From Sepioteuthis lessoniana (taxonomy: Eukaryota; Mollusca; Cephalopoda; Myopsida; Loliginidae): a DNA stretch of 64,000 nucleotides. The stretch lies in contig OY757921.1 of the NCBI GenBank assembly GCA_963585895.1, forward strand, positions 56,727,454 to 56,791,453, read 5' to 3'. Under the pieces are notes generated by a model. The model ran no database searches. It saw nothing but the letters and a program-made list of their open reading frames with translations, and had not been told where the DNA came from. A program made the position numbers and the translations under genes. This document shows positions 43,707-55,907 of this stretch, in pieces (position 1 is the first letter of the stretch; each line of letters begins with the position of its first letter).

Positions 43707-45068
43707 AGGCATTGTTAGTAATCAATTTCCAACCAGTTAAAGTTCAAGAAGAAATACCGGTAACTAAAATATCACCATTAAAAATTGAACAAATACTTTC
43801 AAAAGAAATAAAACCAACAATAATCAACAAATTAACAAACAGAACAATACTAATTGAAGTAAAAAAAACACAAGTGGAAGAAATCCTAAAAGGGGAAACT
43901 TTCAACAACATTAAAATTAAAACCTTCCTCCACCAAGCTTTAAATTCATCGAAAGGTGTAATGAAGAGTTCTGAACTCTCACTGTGTACACTTGATGAAA
44001 TAAGAACTAATTTAAAAAAATCAAAATGTTACAGATATTAAAAGAATCACTATAAAAAAAAAAATGGAGAAACTATAAATACGAACACCTACATATTAAA
44101 TTTTAATAGCCACAAAACACCCTACAGAAATTAATGTAGGATATATGAAAATAAAAGTTGAGAGCTACATACCGAACCCACTTAGATGTTTCAAATGCCA
44201 GAGGTTCGGATATCATCAGGACAGATGCACTAGACCCCCAGTGTGTAGAAGATGTGGTGAAAACAACACAAGACACATGGACTGTTAAAAGGAAGCTTTC
44301 TGTATTAACTGTAGAAAAAAATCACCCTGCAAATTCCAGAGATTGTGAAGTCTGGAAAAGGGAAAAAGACATCATCAGAATGAAATACACAAAAACATTA
44401 CATTCCCAGAGGCTAGGAAAATGATAGCAGTGAAATATTCAGAAATGTCAAAAAGAAACATTCCAAGCACAAACCAACAAGGACACCAAACACATGAAAA
44501 TAATCAAACTGGAATAAAACCCGAAGTAATCACCCAACTTATAAACAAGATGAGAATGCTAATCCAAGAAATTAAAACCATAATAAAAACAGTCACTGAA
44601 AACAAACAACTCTCAAAAGAAAATACAAACACTAAAGATTCAATAAACCATGAGAGACAAACAAAATCAAACAAAAGGAACCCAAAGGCCTTTTCTTTTG
44701 AAGTGGCCTGTATTGTTAGGTCCCCACATACCTCACCCTATGAGGAAACTATAAAGAACCCCGCCCACTTCAATAGATCGGGACATGGCACAAAACCAGA
44801 AAAAAACAGATCAAGGTCAACTTCAAGAACACGAACCACCCCAACTAAAAATAGATTTGAGGCTCTGGAAACGGAGGATGAGATCCCATATATAAACAAA
44901 ACCCAAACAAAAAAAAAATCTACCCTCAAAACAAACCCCTCAAAAACATGCCCCCTCCCAAGAGAAAACCAAATACCAAAATACCTATAACATAACACAG
45001 AAGAACTACCATAACTACAAAGTAAGCTGTAATGAACTACCATTATCAGTAACAGAACAAAACCCTAA
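43707..45068 (+). mobile_element. I-clade LINE C1: ORF1 and first codons of ORF2
   Basis: 5'-truncated LINE of a third family. ORF1 pieces: SKGVMKSSELSLCTLDEIRT (about 43950-44010), a knuckle region near 44185-44330 (CFKCQRFGYHQDRC-like and CRRCGENNTRHMDC-like), then a Lys/Asn/Thr-rich tail from 44421. It reaches an endonuclease start, CNELPLSVTEQNPN, at about 45025-45066 and stops where the next LTR begins. Several frame changes are present. Confidence 0.72.
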
Positions 45069-48000
45069 TGTTATGTTTTAACATCCTTCCCACACCTTCG
45101 ATGAACTTGAACCTGTCTAAAAATCTTTAGTAAAGATTATATAAACCATATATTATTTCTATGTGCACTTTTAGCGATTAAAACCTTTACTAAGGAATGC
45201 CTGACTTGACTTCTTTCTTTTTAATTTACGACAATTTTAATTGCTAAAAGTCGAAAGAAGAAAAAAAATGGACAGAATATTGCGACCAGAGAGATTTGAT
45301 GTGGAACCATCAACTCCGCAATCAGAAAGGCACTACGAGCTTTGGAAACTGACATTCAAAAATTATCTGAGTGTGATTGGTAATGACAGCAAGATCAGGA
45401 ATACTACTAAAAACTTTTTTTCACTTATCAACACCATATCTGCAGCTGTATATGACATAATAAGTGACACCAATGACTACTAGACGCTGCTTATATAAAG
45501 CCAGTGAACTTGATATATAATAGACATCAGCTACTAACTCTCAGACAACAATCTGCCCAAACTATCGATGCTTTTATACTCCAATTGAAAGTTCTTGCTA
45601 AATCGTGCAATTTCCAAGCTGTCACTGCTGAGGAAAATAAAAGTCAATATATATGGGATGCATTCATTAATAGCATCACCTCCTCTTCTATTTGCCAACG
45701 CCTACTTGAAAAATTCTCACTTACTCTTCAAGAAACATACGCTATGGCTAGATCACTAGAACAAGTGGTAAAACACTCTGAATGCTACGAAAATAGTAAC
45801 AATACAATGGCTGCTACCATAAGTCATCCAGAAGCTGTCCTTGTAGCCCCTTATATGGAAAAACAGTCTTGTGCTTGTTTCTTCTGTGGGAACCCATGCC
45901 ATTCGTGGTTGCTATGTCCAGCGCGTAACGCCGAGTGCAAAAAATGTAAAAAAAAAAAAAATAATAGAACATTATGCAGAGCTTCAGTTACTGCTGCTAC
46001 TCTTTGCGAACCTAATGCTCCTCCGCCCTGCCTCACCGGATTTGGAACAAAAACCGAAAGACATTACATTAATGAAATGTAAAATAAATGGCTATATCAT
46101 TAATGCCATGGTTGATTCCCGCAGTGTAGGGATTTTCGTTCACAAAAACATTCCTAAAGAATTAAATTTTTTTATTATACCTAAACAAAAAACAATAGCT
46201 TTAGCAGATCCTACTCAACATGCTAAAATCATTGGTGAGACTATAGTAGACATTTCACTAGAAAATAAGACGCATTTAGGTGTAATAGTGGAAGTATCTC
46301 TTTACTGATATTATTATAGGAAAAGATATCCTAAAAAAATACAATAAAGTGACATTGAAACTTAATGGTCCAGGGGCTGAACTTGTTATTGGAGCTGTTA
46401 ACAAATATAATCCTTTTCCATCCCTAAATATTCCTCCTCCACCTCTCTTCTCGTACCTCTCTCCTAAAACACCACCTATTGCGACTAAATCACGCCGCTA
46501 TACCATAGCTGATACTAAATTTATAAAGGAAGAAATGGCTAGAATATTAAAAGAAGGCATAATAGAGCCTTCTGTGTCTCCATAGGGAGCTCAAGTATTA
46601 GTGATGTCCAACGAAAATCATAAGAAAAGAATGGTTATTGATTATAGCGGTACGATAAACAGATTTACCAAACTGAATGCTAACATTGCAAAAATGGTAG
46701 AAGACATAGCCAAGTACAATGTCTTCTCTACACTGGATCTCCAGTCTCAAGGATTGTAAGTACACTGCTTTTGAGGTATGTGGAAAATTATACCAATTTC
46801 CCTGTCTTCCCTTTGGCATTACTAACGGAGTAAGAGCCTTCCAAAGGAGTATCGACAACATCGTTGATAAAGAAAAATTATCAGGTACTTTTGTGTTCAT
46901 GGATAACATCACCATCTGTGGTAAAACTCAAAAGGAACATGACTATAATCTCCAAAGATTCTATGATGTAGTGAAAATGTACAATATCACTTTAAATGAA
47001 GAATAAAAGTACTATTTCAGCTAATTCAATTACACTACTTGGATATACTATTCATAACAACCAGGTCGCACCAGACTATAATAGACTTAAACCTCTGCTC
47101 GAAATGTCACCTCCTAAAAATCTTAAATCTGAAAAACAAATTGTCGGAATGTTTTCTTATTACAGCAAATTCATTCAAAATTTCTTGAACAAAATATTGT
47201 TATTGAACAACAAGGAGTTTACTCTGACACCGACAGTATTACATTCTTTTGAGGTACTGAAAAACAATTTGAAAAACGTTATGCTTATAACCAATAACAA
47301 TTTGAAGTAGAAACAGATGCTTGTGAGTACTGCATAGCTGCTACTCTAGATCAGCAAGGCCAACCCTAAGCTCCAATGAGATCAAACACCATGCGGTTGA
47401 AAAAGAAGTGGCCGCTATAGTTGAAGCTCTCCGAAAATGGTGCCACTTCCTACTTGGCAGGTATTTCAAAATTATAACAAATCAAAAAAGCGTTAGCTTT
47501 ATTTTTGATAACTCTAAAAAATCAAAAATTAGGAACAACAAAATATGCCGTTGGCGAGTTGAACTTTCCCAGTTTAAATTTAGTATTGTTTATCAGCCTG
47601 GGACTGAAAATGCGGCCACAGGTACCTTTTCTTGTATCTCTGCCCTCATTCACACCTTGGAAGACCTTTGTGATTTGCATGCTCAATTATGCTATCCTGG
47701 TATTACATGACTCTATCACTTTACTAGAGCGAGAAATCTCCCATTCTCTTTAGAGCAAATAAAAAGCGTAACTGAATCGTGCACCTCCTGCTAGTACCTA
47801 AAACCTAAATTTATTAATAGTAACCAGAGGACACTTGTAAAAGCAATGTTACCTTTTCAACGACTAAATATTGATTTTAAAGGACCACTTTCTGTCGTCT
47901 GTATACGGTAACAAATACTCACTATAATTGATGAGTTCTACAGTAACAAATACTCACTATAATTGATGAGTTCTCCCATTTTCCTTTCACTTTCCCCTGC

Positions 48001-48976
48001 AGGGATATGACAAGCAAAACCATCATATACTGTCTAAGTCAACTATTTTCAATTTTTGGGATGCCTGATATGATACACACCATGGACTTTCTTACGAAAG
48101 AAACTAAAAGGTTTTTATTAGAAAAAGGTATTGCAACTTCTAAAACAAGTAGATACCATCTGGAAGGAAACGGATAAGTTGAGAAACTTAATAGCACTTT
48201 ATGGAAGGCGATTCAAATATCTCTCCACTTTCGTAACATGAAACTATCTTGTTGGGAAGACATCTTACCTGATGCTCTCCACTCTATTAGATCACTACTC
48301 TGCACTGCAACGAATGTGACACCGCATGAAAGACTTTTTAAATATATTCGTATGTCCACTTCTGGGACCCCTATTCCCACTTGGGCAAAACCAGGTCCCA
48401 TATACATCAGAAATGATACTAAATCGAGTAAGTATGATCCTCCTGTGACACCAACGACACTTTTAGAAATAAACCCACACTATACATGTGTGCCTGCTCT
48501 CTGGTGTAGAAACTACTGTTAATGTACGAGATATAGCTCCTAAATCTCCAAATGAAGAAGATACTTCTAATACAAGCTCTGGGAGCCCTAAAGAATTGCC
48601 TATTTTTGAGGTAGAGAAACCGAATGCATTGCCAGAAGAAGAAGAAATTGATATTTCTCAAAAAGCTAATACTACAGATTTAGAACCTCAGGAACCCACA
48701 CGAAGATCATCTAGGATAAGAAAAATGCCTAGTAAATATAAAGACTTCGTAACTTAAGACCATATCGCCTAATTTTATCTTTCATTGTAATAATTCTTGA
48801 GGGGGAAAATGTTATGGTTTTAAACATCCTCCCCACCCCCTCGATGAACTTGAACCTGTCTAAAAATCTTTAGTAAAGATTATATGAACCATGTATTATT
48901 TCTATGTGCACTTTTAGCGATTAAAACCTTTACTAAAGAATGCGTGACTTAACTTCTTTCTTTTTAATTCACGACA
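45069..48976 (+). mobile_element. Short-LTR Ty3/Gypsy retrotransposon fossil with both LTRs
   Basis: LTRs of 165 and 167 bp (45069-45233 and 48810-48976) differ at about eight bases and two gaps, roughly 5%, suggesting moderate age. A GAGGGGGAAAA polypurine tract precedes the 3' LTR. Parts in order are gag with Cys/His knuckles (about 45270-46010), protease region, reverse transcriptase, RNase H, integrase and a C-terminal segment ending near 48757. It keeps all regions but has many breaks. Its flanks show no matching target duplication. No envelope was recognised. Confidence 0.85.
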
Positions 48977-51900
48977 CCCTCCCAAAAAGCACAGATACAA
49001 CAAACCTGAAAAAACACCCTTTTTTACACCTGAACCATGGCTTATATTCCAGTGGAATATAAGAGGTATGAAACCAAACCTGAATGAATTACTACTGCTT
49101 ATTGGGAACCTACATCCAACAGTGATTTGTCTACAGGAGACTTTTCTGAAAGAGAAAGACAACATTACCATCCATAATTTTACATCATACAAATGTGTAA
49201 ATAACTATACAGATAGAGCCTTGGGCGGCACATCCATCCTGTTACTTAACAAAATCCCCCAACGCAGAATACAACTTGACACAAATCTTCAAGCTGCAGC
49301 TGCATCAGCCACATTACATTGTACCATAACCATATGCTCTATATACATACCACACTATAATCAAATTATTGACACCAAACTGGACCAACTGTTGCAACAA
49401 CTCCTTAGATCATTTATTTTAATGGGTGACTTTTAGAGTCACAATATCATATGGGAATGCAAAGAAATAAACGAAAAGGGTTAAATCTTGGAAAAAATCA
49501 TAAATGAAAATAACCTTTGCCTACTCAATACAGGCATACAGACATACATAAACCCATTTAGTGGAAATACTTCTGCCATTGACTTAACCATATGCGACCC
49601 ATCTATCTATATGGATTTCTCTTGGCAAGTACACGATGATACTTGTGACTGTGATCACTTTCCAGTTCTCCTAAATAACATAAAACCTACTGGGGAAAAA
49701 TACTACGTTGGAAATTAGACAAAGCTAATTGGGAAAAATTTGAAGAAAAATGCAAAGAAAAACTAACACACAAAGAGCCAAACAATGACACAATAGAATA
49801 TTTCACTGAAACACTGAACTCCATAGTATCCCCAAGAATCCAACACCAAATAAGTGAAACAGACCCTGGTTGAACAACAAATGCCAGGAAGCAATCAGAC
49901 AGCGAAAAGCAGCATAAAAAAATTCCAAAAAGAACCAACAACATCCAATCTGATAGAATATAAACTAAATAGAGCAAAGGCACGTAAAGAGATAAAAGCA
50001 GCAAAAAGAAAATGTTGGCAAAATTACGTCAACAAATTAAACTGCTGAATTAAACCAAAGGTAATCTGAGAAATGATCAGGAAAATTGCAGGCAAACAAC
50101 AAACAATACCAATAAAGCATCTCTCAAAAGATAATTCCATAATAACTGATAAAAAACTATAACAGAACTGTTAGCAGAAACTTTCTCTAAAAACTCATCA
50201 AAACAAAATGGCAAAAAAGAATTTATAACCATTAAAGATGCAGAAAAACATAAACTAAACTTCAAATCAAAAAATCTAGAAGAGTATAATAATTTATTGA
50301 CACTAAGAGAATTAAAAGACTCCATAGAAAAATAACATAATTCTGCTGTTAGCCCGGATGAAACCCATTATGAATTTCTAAAGAAACTTCCAGAAAAAAT
50401 CTCTAAAATTTCTCTTGAAAATACTGAACAAAATATAGATAGAGGGAAAATTCCCAGACTTATGGAGACAAACCATGATGGTACCAATCCCCAAGCCCCA
50501 AGCCAAAAAAAAGACGGCTCGGATCCACAAAACTACAGACCTATCTCCTTAACCAGTTGCTTATGAAAAACAGTGGAAAGAATAATGAACAACAGGTTGA
50601 CCTGATATTTGGAATCGAACAATCTTATATCCAACTTACAATGCAGATTCCGTAGCAAGAGAGGCACTATAGACCATCTAATATGCCTAGAATCAAACAT
50701 CAGAGAAGCCTTCATTAAAAAAGAACACCTCACAGTCATATTCTTCAACCTGGAAAAGTCTATGATACATGGAAATACAGAATAATGAAGGACCTGCATG
50801 AACTAGGTATAAAGGGCAGATTACCACAATTTATAGAGGGATTCTTATCTATTAGAAAGTTCAGAGTTTGTGTTGATACCACATTTTCAAGTGTAAAAAA
50901 TCAGGAAGAGAGTGTCCCACAGGGCAGTATATTAGCTGTAAACCTGTTCAATATAAAGTTAATATAACCAAGGAGTTGCTACCCAGAATCAATGAGTCAC
51001 TATATATGGATGACCTCATGATATGTTGCAAATTGACTGAAATCCATAAAACAATCATACCAGATATTCTACCTTGGCCTATAAGGACCCCAAACATAAT
51101 CTTAACAATTTGTAAATTCCGCAAAAATAACATTTTCCAAGAGGAACTAGAAAAAGTTAAGGAGAAATATCCTAAACACTCGCACATCTTCATGGATGGA
51201 TCTAAACTGGATAAAATAACAGGATGTGATAAAATACATAAAGGAAAAACTTTTAAAAAACATCTCCCAAATGATACCTCTATATTCAGTGCAGAAGCTT
51301 GTGCAATCAGTATGGCTCTTGTCCTCATCTCAGAATCAAGAAATAACAAATTCATCATCTTTTCAGATTCATTATCAGTGTTGGAATCACTAAAAAACAG
51401 AAAATTTGATCACTCATTAATAATAAGAATACTTTGTAAATTAAAGAATTTATCAAATGACAATGATATACAGATATGTTGGGTTCCAAGTCGTACTAGC
51501 ATCAGTGGAAATGACCAAGCAGATAAAGCAGCCTGGTCTACCATTAACCTAATCACTGAAAAGAAATTTAAAATACCACATACAGACTTTAAAATGAAAA
51601 TAAATAAATACATGCTACAGCAAAGACAAAAATGCTGGAACAATAATGAAAATAATAAATTATTAGAAATTAAACCCACACTGGGGGAATGGAAGCAAAG
51701 CTTAAAAAAAAAACGAAAAGAGGAAATTACATTGTCGAGACTCCAGATAGGTCATACAAGGATAACACACTTATTTACTCAAAGGAAAACAACAAAGTGT
51801 TATGCATGCCAGATCAAATACACCGTAAAGCATATTCTCATTGAATGTACTGACCTAGCCCATATAATAAAAACCTTCTATAGTGCAAACAATATGGAGG

Positions 51901-52000
51901 AATTATTCCAAAACACTGAAATAAATAATGTGATATCATTTCTAAAAACAGTGAAAATCTAAAGAAATTAACAATAAGACCAAATTACTTCTATAAACCC
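48977..52000 (+). mobile_element. I-clade LINE C2: ORF1/ORF2 junction to ORF2 end
   Basis: Begins just before ORF2 and so repeats the endonuclease start already present at the end of C1: the two are separate copies. ORF2 runs to 51962, with a large internal deletion after the reverse transcriptase active site. The 3' end lacks the GGCAT...ATGCC hairpin seen in families A and B, so it is either truncated or different in this family. Confidence 0.75.
49037..51962 (+). pseudogene. LINE C2 ORF2 remnant
   Basis: Endonuclease: FQWNIRGMKPNLNELLLLIG, VICLQETFLKE, YTDRALGGTSILLL, and ILMGDF followed by a stop where Asn is expected; CDCDHFPVLL replaces GSDHFP. Reverse transcriptase: relics of NYRPISLTSC, VPQGSILAVNLFNIKL and YMDDLMICC at about 51002-51028. 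The frame then passes directly to the RNase H region, with HIFMDGSKLDK, SAEACAISMAL, FSDSLSVLES and NDQADKAAW, so several hundred codons of thumb and connection are deleted. The last 328 codons, including the CYACQIKYTVKHILIEC knuckle, are fully open. Confidence 0.8.
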
Positions 52001-54786
52001 TTTCTTTACTAGATATATTCTTACAAACTGATCCCTTCCCCAACCTGTTTCACAGTTAGTTTTTTGGTTGTTTTTTTTTAATGATCATGATTCCCTACAA
52101 ATAAACACCTAATAAAAAACAAATAGCCTACTAATTATCTAAAGTTTATCATTAATTCCTAAGGAATTGAATGTGAGGAGAAAATCAACTCAATTCAATT
52201 AGGAAATAATTCAACAATAACAAAACTTTATATTCTGTAAGCTGATTACAATTAGAAGATTCCATCCTGTCTCTGCTGCAATGGATGTTAGTAAGTCGGA
52301 AATAATCTAATTGGCACTTTGGTTCAAAGAGGGTTAGGCTGAGAAATTCTTCTATCCGGGTTGGTCTTTGGGTCTTTTGCATCAACTTAACTTTTAACAG
52401 TGATTCCTTTTGTAATGGCTGGCATAGACTTCTCTGACACTGGGACTAGAACTCTGACTGGAATTCTCAGGAACTCATTCTGTAACTAGAACTAACAAGA
52501 CTGCCAAAGTCTCAGTTTATGTAAAGATCCCAACTTTACTGGTGAGGGATCTGAGAGCTTCTGGGCTACATTGATTCACTATTTCCTGTTTACATTTACC
52601 AAGTAATCAATCCTCACTTTCACTGAGTTTGATGGATTTCTACCCTTCTCACTCCAACCTCATTTAGACTGTACCTCATACAAACACTCTAGTCATGAGA
52701 CTGTGAGGAATCTATCCTCCTTCTCCTCTCTCAGGGATCAACTCTTATCCTTTCTCCAAGGATAAATATTGCTGTCTTCAGTGATAAACTTATTTTCCTA
52801 TGCATACAAGTGAAAAGGCGGTCGTTACTTTTGGGCAATTAATATTACCTTTATCTCGATCATAGGTGAAAAAAGGACCTGTCAAAATAAACTAGGTGCT
52901 TCCTTACTCAGCTGAAATGGCGACATATTCCCAAAGTCAGCAAAATATCATTTCACCATCATGGAAAATCTTAGGGTTTGGCATCATGCCGACCTGTCTG
53001 ACAATCCAGATGTATCAGTTTGATCAATGCAATCAGATGCAAGTAGGATTTTCTCTCATCCTTGTTTATAACTTTTACTAAGTCCCAACTTTTGTGCTTT
53101 TTAAGAATATTCTTTATCACCTTAACAAATCAACCTAACTTTCCTTTCCCTACACTACACACCTGAAAGTCTGCTGACTTTCTGTCATTAAGCCTCTTTT
53201 TATATCTAACTTTCATCTCAACTTCCCAGCTATCAACTTGTACTTTTGATTATTCTCTGATATTCCATTTCACCAACACCAACACAGGACGCATCCCCAT
53301 GTTATTTTTCAACTAACAATTTCTTTTTCTGAGTTAACCTTTTCATGTTTATTCTAGACTGTTAACACTTCTTTTTAGGGTGCCTCTAACTAGCTATGTT
53401 ACAGAAGGAATTTAGAGGACACATTACCAATTCCATCAACATATGCAGACTGCATTTTTCATAGAATGAAAACTGGCATTTAATTTTATTTAGTAATGTT
53501 TAATTTAATTTGCCCCATTGTATCTTATGTTCCACATTATTGTCAAGTATTATCTTTTCATTGCCTGTCACAATTTGTTACAAAACTGAAACATAAATAT
53601 GGTACAGTAGTCATGTATTAAAGTGACTATTGTAACCAAGTGGTATTTGGGTGCAAATAAATGAGTTATTTAAAAAAAAGTTAGACGGCAGCCAGAGTTA
53701 GCAAAGTTCAACATCTTGTCTGGTAGGCTAGGTGTAACAAGGTATGCTTCATCTAGCACCCTGGATAGAAAAGAACAGTTAACCAAGGTTTGGTAAAGTC
53801 ACCAGACTCAATTGGCTAAGTGGTCGTGGAGGCTGGCTAAACAATACTATGTGAGGTGAAATGAGGATTTGGGGGTTTTGTAAATCCCAATGGCTTTCTT
53901 GACTTGTTCTCTCTTTTGGTGACTGGGGTACAAAGAGACAGGTGTCCACATGTAAAGAGAGTGAGGAACCTTTAAAAGATATGGGAAGTGTCTGTTCCTA
54001 CAAGAACAAAGAAGCTGCCTTGCACATCATAACCATAATCTATTTCTACTTCTTTCTATGACCTCTGAAACTGAACTAAAAGCATAAAGCAACAGAGATC
54101 CCAACACTTAGACGAGTAAGTTTTTTGTGTTTCTCTTCCACAATTTGATGATTAGCTATCTCTGATATAGTGGTCATTAGTGACTATGCTACACAAGCTG
54201 GTGTAAATAATTTTCAATTCTTGATTCAGATATTTTGACTATATTTGCCTATCTCCTACATTATATAAAATTGATTATTCTCTTGTGATGTCTTGATTTT
54301 GATTGGTGTCAACTTTGATTGGTTTATCGAACCCACAGAGTATCAATCAATGAGAAATCTTTAGCATAAAACTTTCCAAACTGTTTTTGATACATATGAT
54401 CATTTCAGTACCTTCTCCATAAACTACACACAAAAAAATGGGATACTGACATTTTTCACATTTAAAAAAAAATTATTTTAAATGAAGAATATGTAATATA
54501 CTGAAAATATTATTTATTTTCTTTCATCTTCAATGTTAGAATCAATAAAGAAAAATATCCATTGATTTGACATCTATTGCAATATACTCAAAAACTTTCC
54601 TTCTGAATGAAGTTAGTTGAATGTAAAATTACAAAAAAGGAACAAACTTTTTAGTAAATCCGCTATCTTTGCTACTTTTTTATTGTATGATGGAGAAATT
54701 ACCTAAAAATATCCTATATTTCTATTGCTAAGATTTCTTTTGGATTTCATTATAAGGTTTTATTCTTGATTTATTTTTTTCCTTAG
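52001..54786. other. Intron, no gene recognised
   Basis: A 2.8-kb stretch without convincing coding sequence. 52170-53700 has a different texture from the AT-rich intron, with CT-rich blocks and an AATAAAGTTT-like reverse signal, and may hold an old LTR or other repeat; its ends could not be found. The last part is ordinary AT-rich intron. Confidence 0.4.
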
Positions 54787-54966
54787 CTTTTCAGTTATTC
54801 CCATCCAGTAAGAAAAGATGCTACAGGTCACAGCACAGTCAGTAAACATTATGCTCCAAGTACCTTACCTATGAGATTACGTGCTGAACTTTATAACTTT
54901 GAACAAACAGTGGAAACTGTTTCTCTTGCTCAGCAGGAAACATTTTCTTTAGGGCAAATATTCCAG
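54787..54966 (+). CDS. CEP350: Exon of CEP350-like gene (SLAQQE helix)
   Basis: A 180-bp exon, phase 0 to 0, acceptor TTTCCTTAG and donor GTTAGT at 54967. The peptide begins LFSYSHPVRKDATGHSTVSK, continues HYAPSTLPMRLRAELYNFEQ and ends TVETVSLAQQETFSLGQIFQ. The LRAEL...VSLAQQE...LGQI pattern recalls a helical segment I associate with vertebrate CEP350, and is the best evidence for the family. A second AG seven bases downstream would shift the frame, so the first AG is chosen. Confidence 0.75.
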
Positions 54967-55546
54967 GTTAGTTATTTTTTTTATCATTTGTATTTGTGTT
55001 TTTATTCTGTAAGACTAGATTAGATAAGTTTAATGATGAATTTATGTGTTTAAGTCTTTTTATTTATTTTTTTTCTTAGTTGAAAATAAGAAAGTTGTGA
55101 CAACATAAATATAAAGGACTTCTTTAAAGAGGTCCTTTATATTTATGTGCATCATATATTTTGGTGCATCATATAGAAAAAATTTCAGTGCTTATATAAA
55201 TGTTTTAAATTGAAAGTTTAATATTTTAATATCAATCTTTAACGTATCTTAAACAATTACTTGAATTAACTTTCTAACTCCAAGTATATAATATTTATAA
55301 ATAATAGAAAATTTGAAATATTTTATGAATAAAAAATCTGAAATATTTTATAGATAAAAAATTGAAATTTCAAAGTATACATGACATTGACTGATTTTTT
55401 ATTCACCATACAATTGAATCTTTGCATTCTAATAATCATATATATATTAGTTTTTGTCAACATAAATTTGTATAATTAGTGGAAAATATATATACAATTT
55501 CTCTGGTGTAAAACTGATTAACTTTTTTTTTCTTCCCATCTAACAG
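54967..55546. other. Intron with a 46-bp palindrome
   Basis: AT-rich; holds the palindrome at 55103-55148. It ends T-rich and AACAG. Confidence 0.6.
55103..55148. repeat. Near-perfect palindrome, 23-nt arms, no loop
   Basis: 55103-55125 and 55126-55148 are reverse complements except for one T-G position. Confidence 0.9.
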
Positions 55547-55783
55547 AAGCAGCAGCAGAAACAGGACCAAGAGCTCAATTACTGGGATCATCTGAAACAT
55601 GCAGTAAATCTTTTAGAAAGCAAAACTACCGTTCCAACATCCCAAATGCCTGAACATTCTGAAGCCCTGATGTCTGGAGATCAATCATTTTCTTTGAAGA
55701 GCATCACTGCTCATGAAAAAAAGAATGGTTTGGCAAAACATGAAATTGAGTCACTTTCAACACAACCACTTGCTTATTCAAAA
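55547..55783 (+). CDS. CEP350: Exon of CEP350-like gene (Gln-rich helix start)
   Basis: A 237-bp exon, phase 0 to 0, acceptor TAACAG and donor GTAAGT at 55784. It begins KQQQKQDQELNYWDHLKHAV, a polar helix that continues the SLAQQE...QIFQ helix of the preceding exon, as expected for a CEP350-type coiled segment. It then turns into a Ser-rich stretch (SQMPEHSEALMSGDQSFSLK, EIESLSTQPLAYSK). Reading past the donor gives a spurious longer ORF through a TA repeat. No later exon was found in the remaining 8.2 kb, so the gene continues beyond the window. Confidence 0.73.
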
Positions 55784-55831
55784 GTAAGTTTATTATTCAG
55801 ATATTTTATTTGTGGGGTTAAATGTTTTAAA

Positions 55832-55837
<6 letters not shown>

Positions 55838-55873
<36 letters not shown>
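55838..55873. repeat. TA microsatellite
   Basis: About eighteen TA units between the last visible exon and LINE A3. Confidence 0.95.
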
Positions 55874-55877
<4 letters not shown>

Positions 55878-55907
55878 GTATGTTTCACCAGCAACACTTT
55901 GTTGGCC

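Noticed and set aside
45060-48980. CCCT near both LTR ends as a target duplication of the short-LTR Gypsy fossil
   Set aside because: The CCCT copies are not at equivalent distances from the LTR ends, and the flanking LINE pieces come from different copies.
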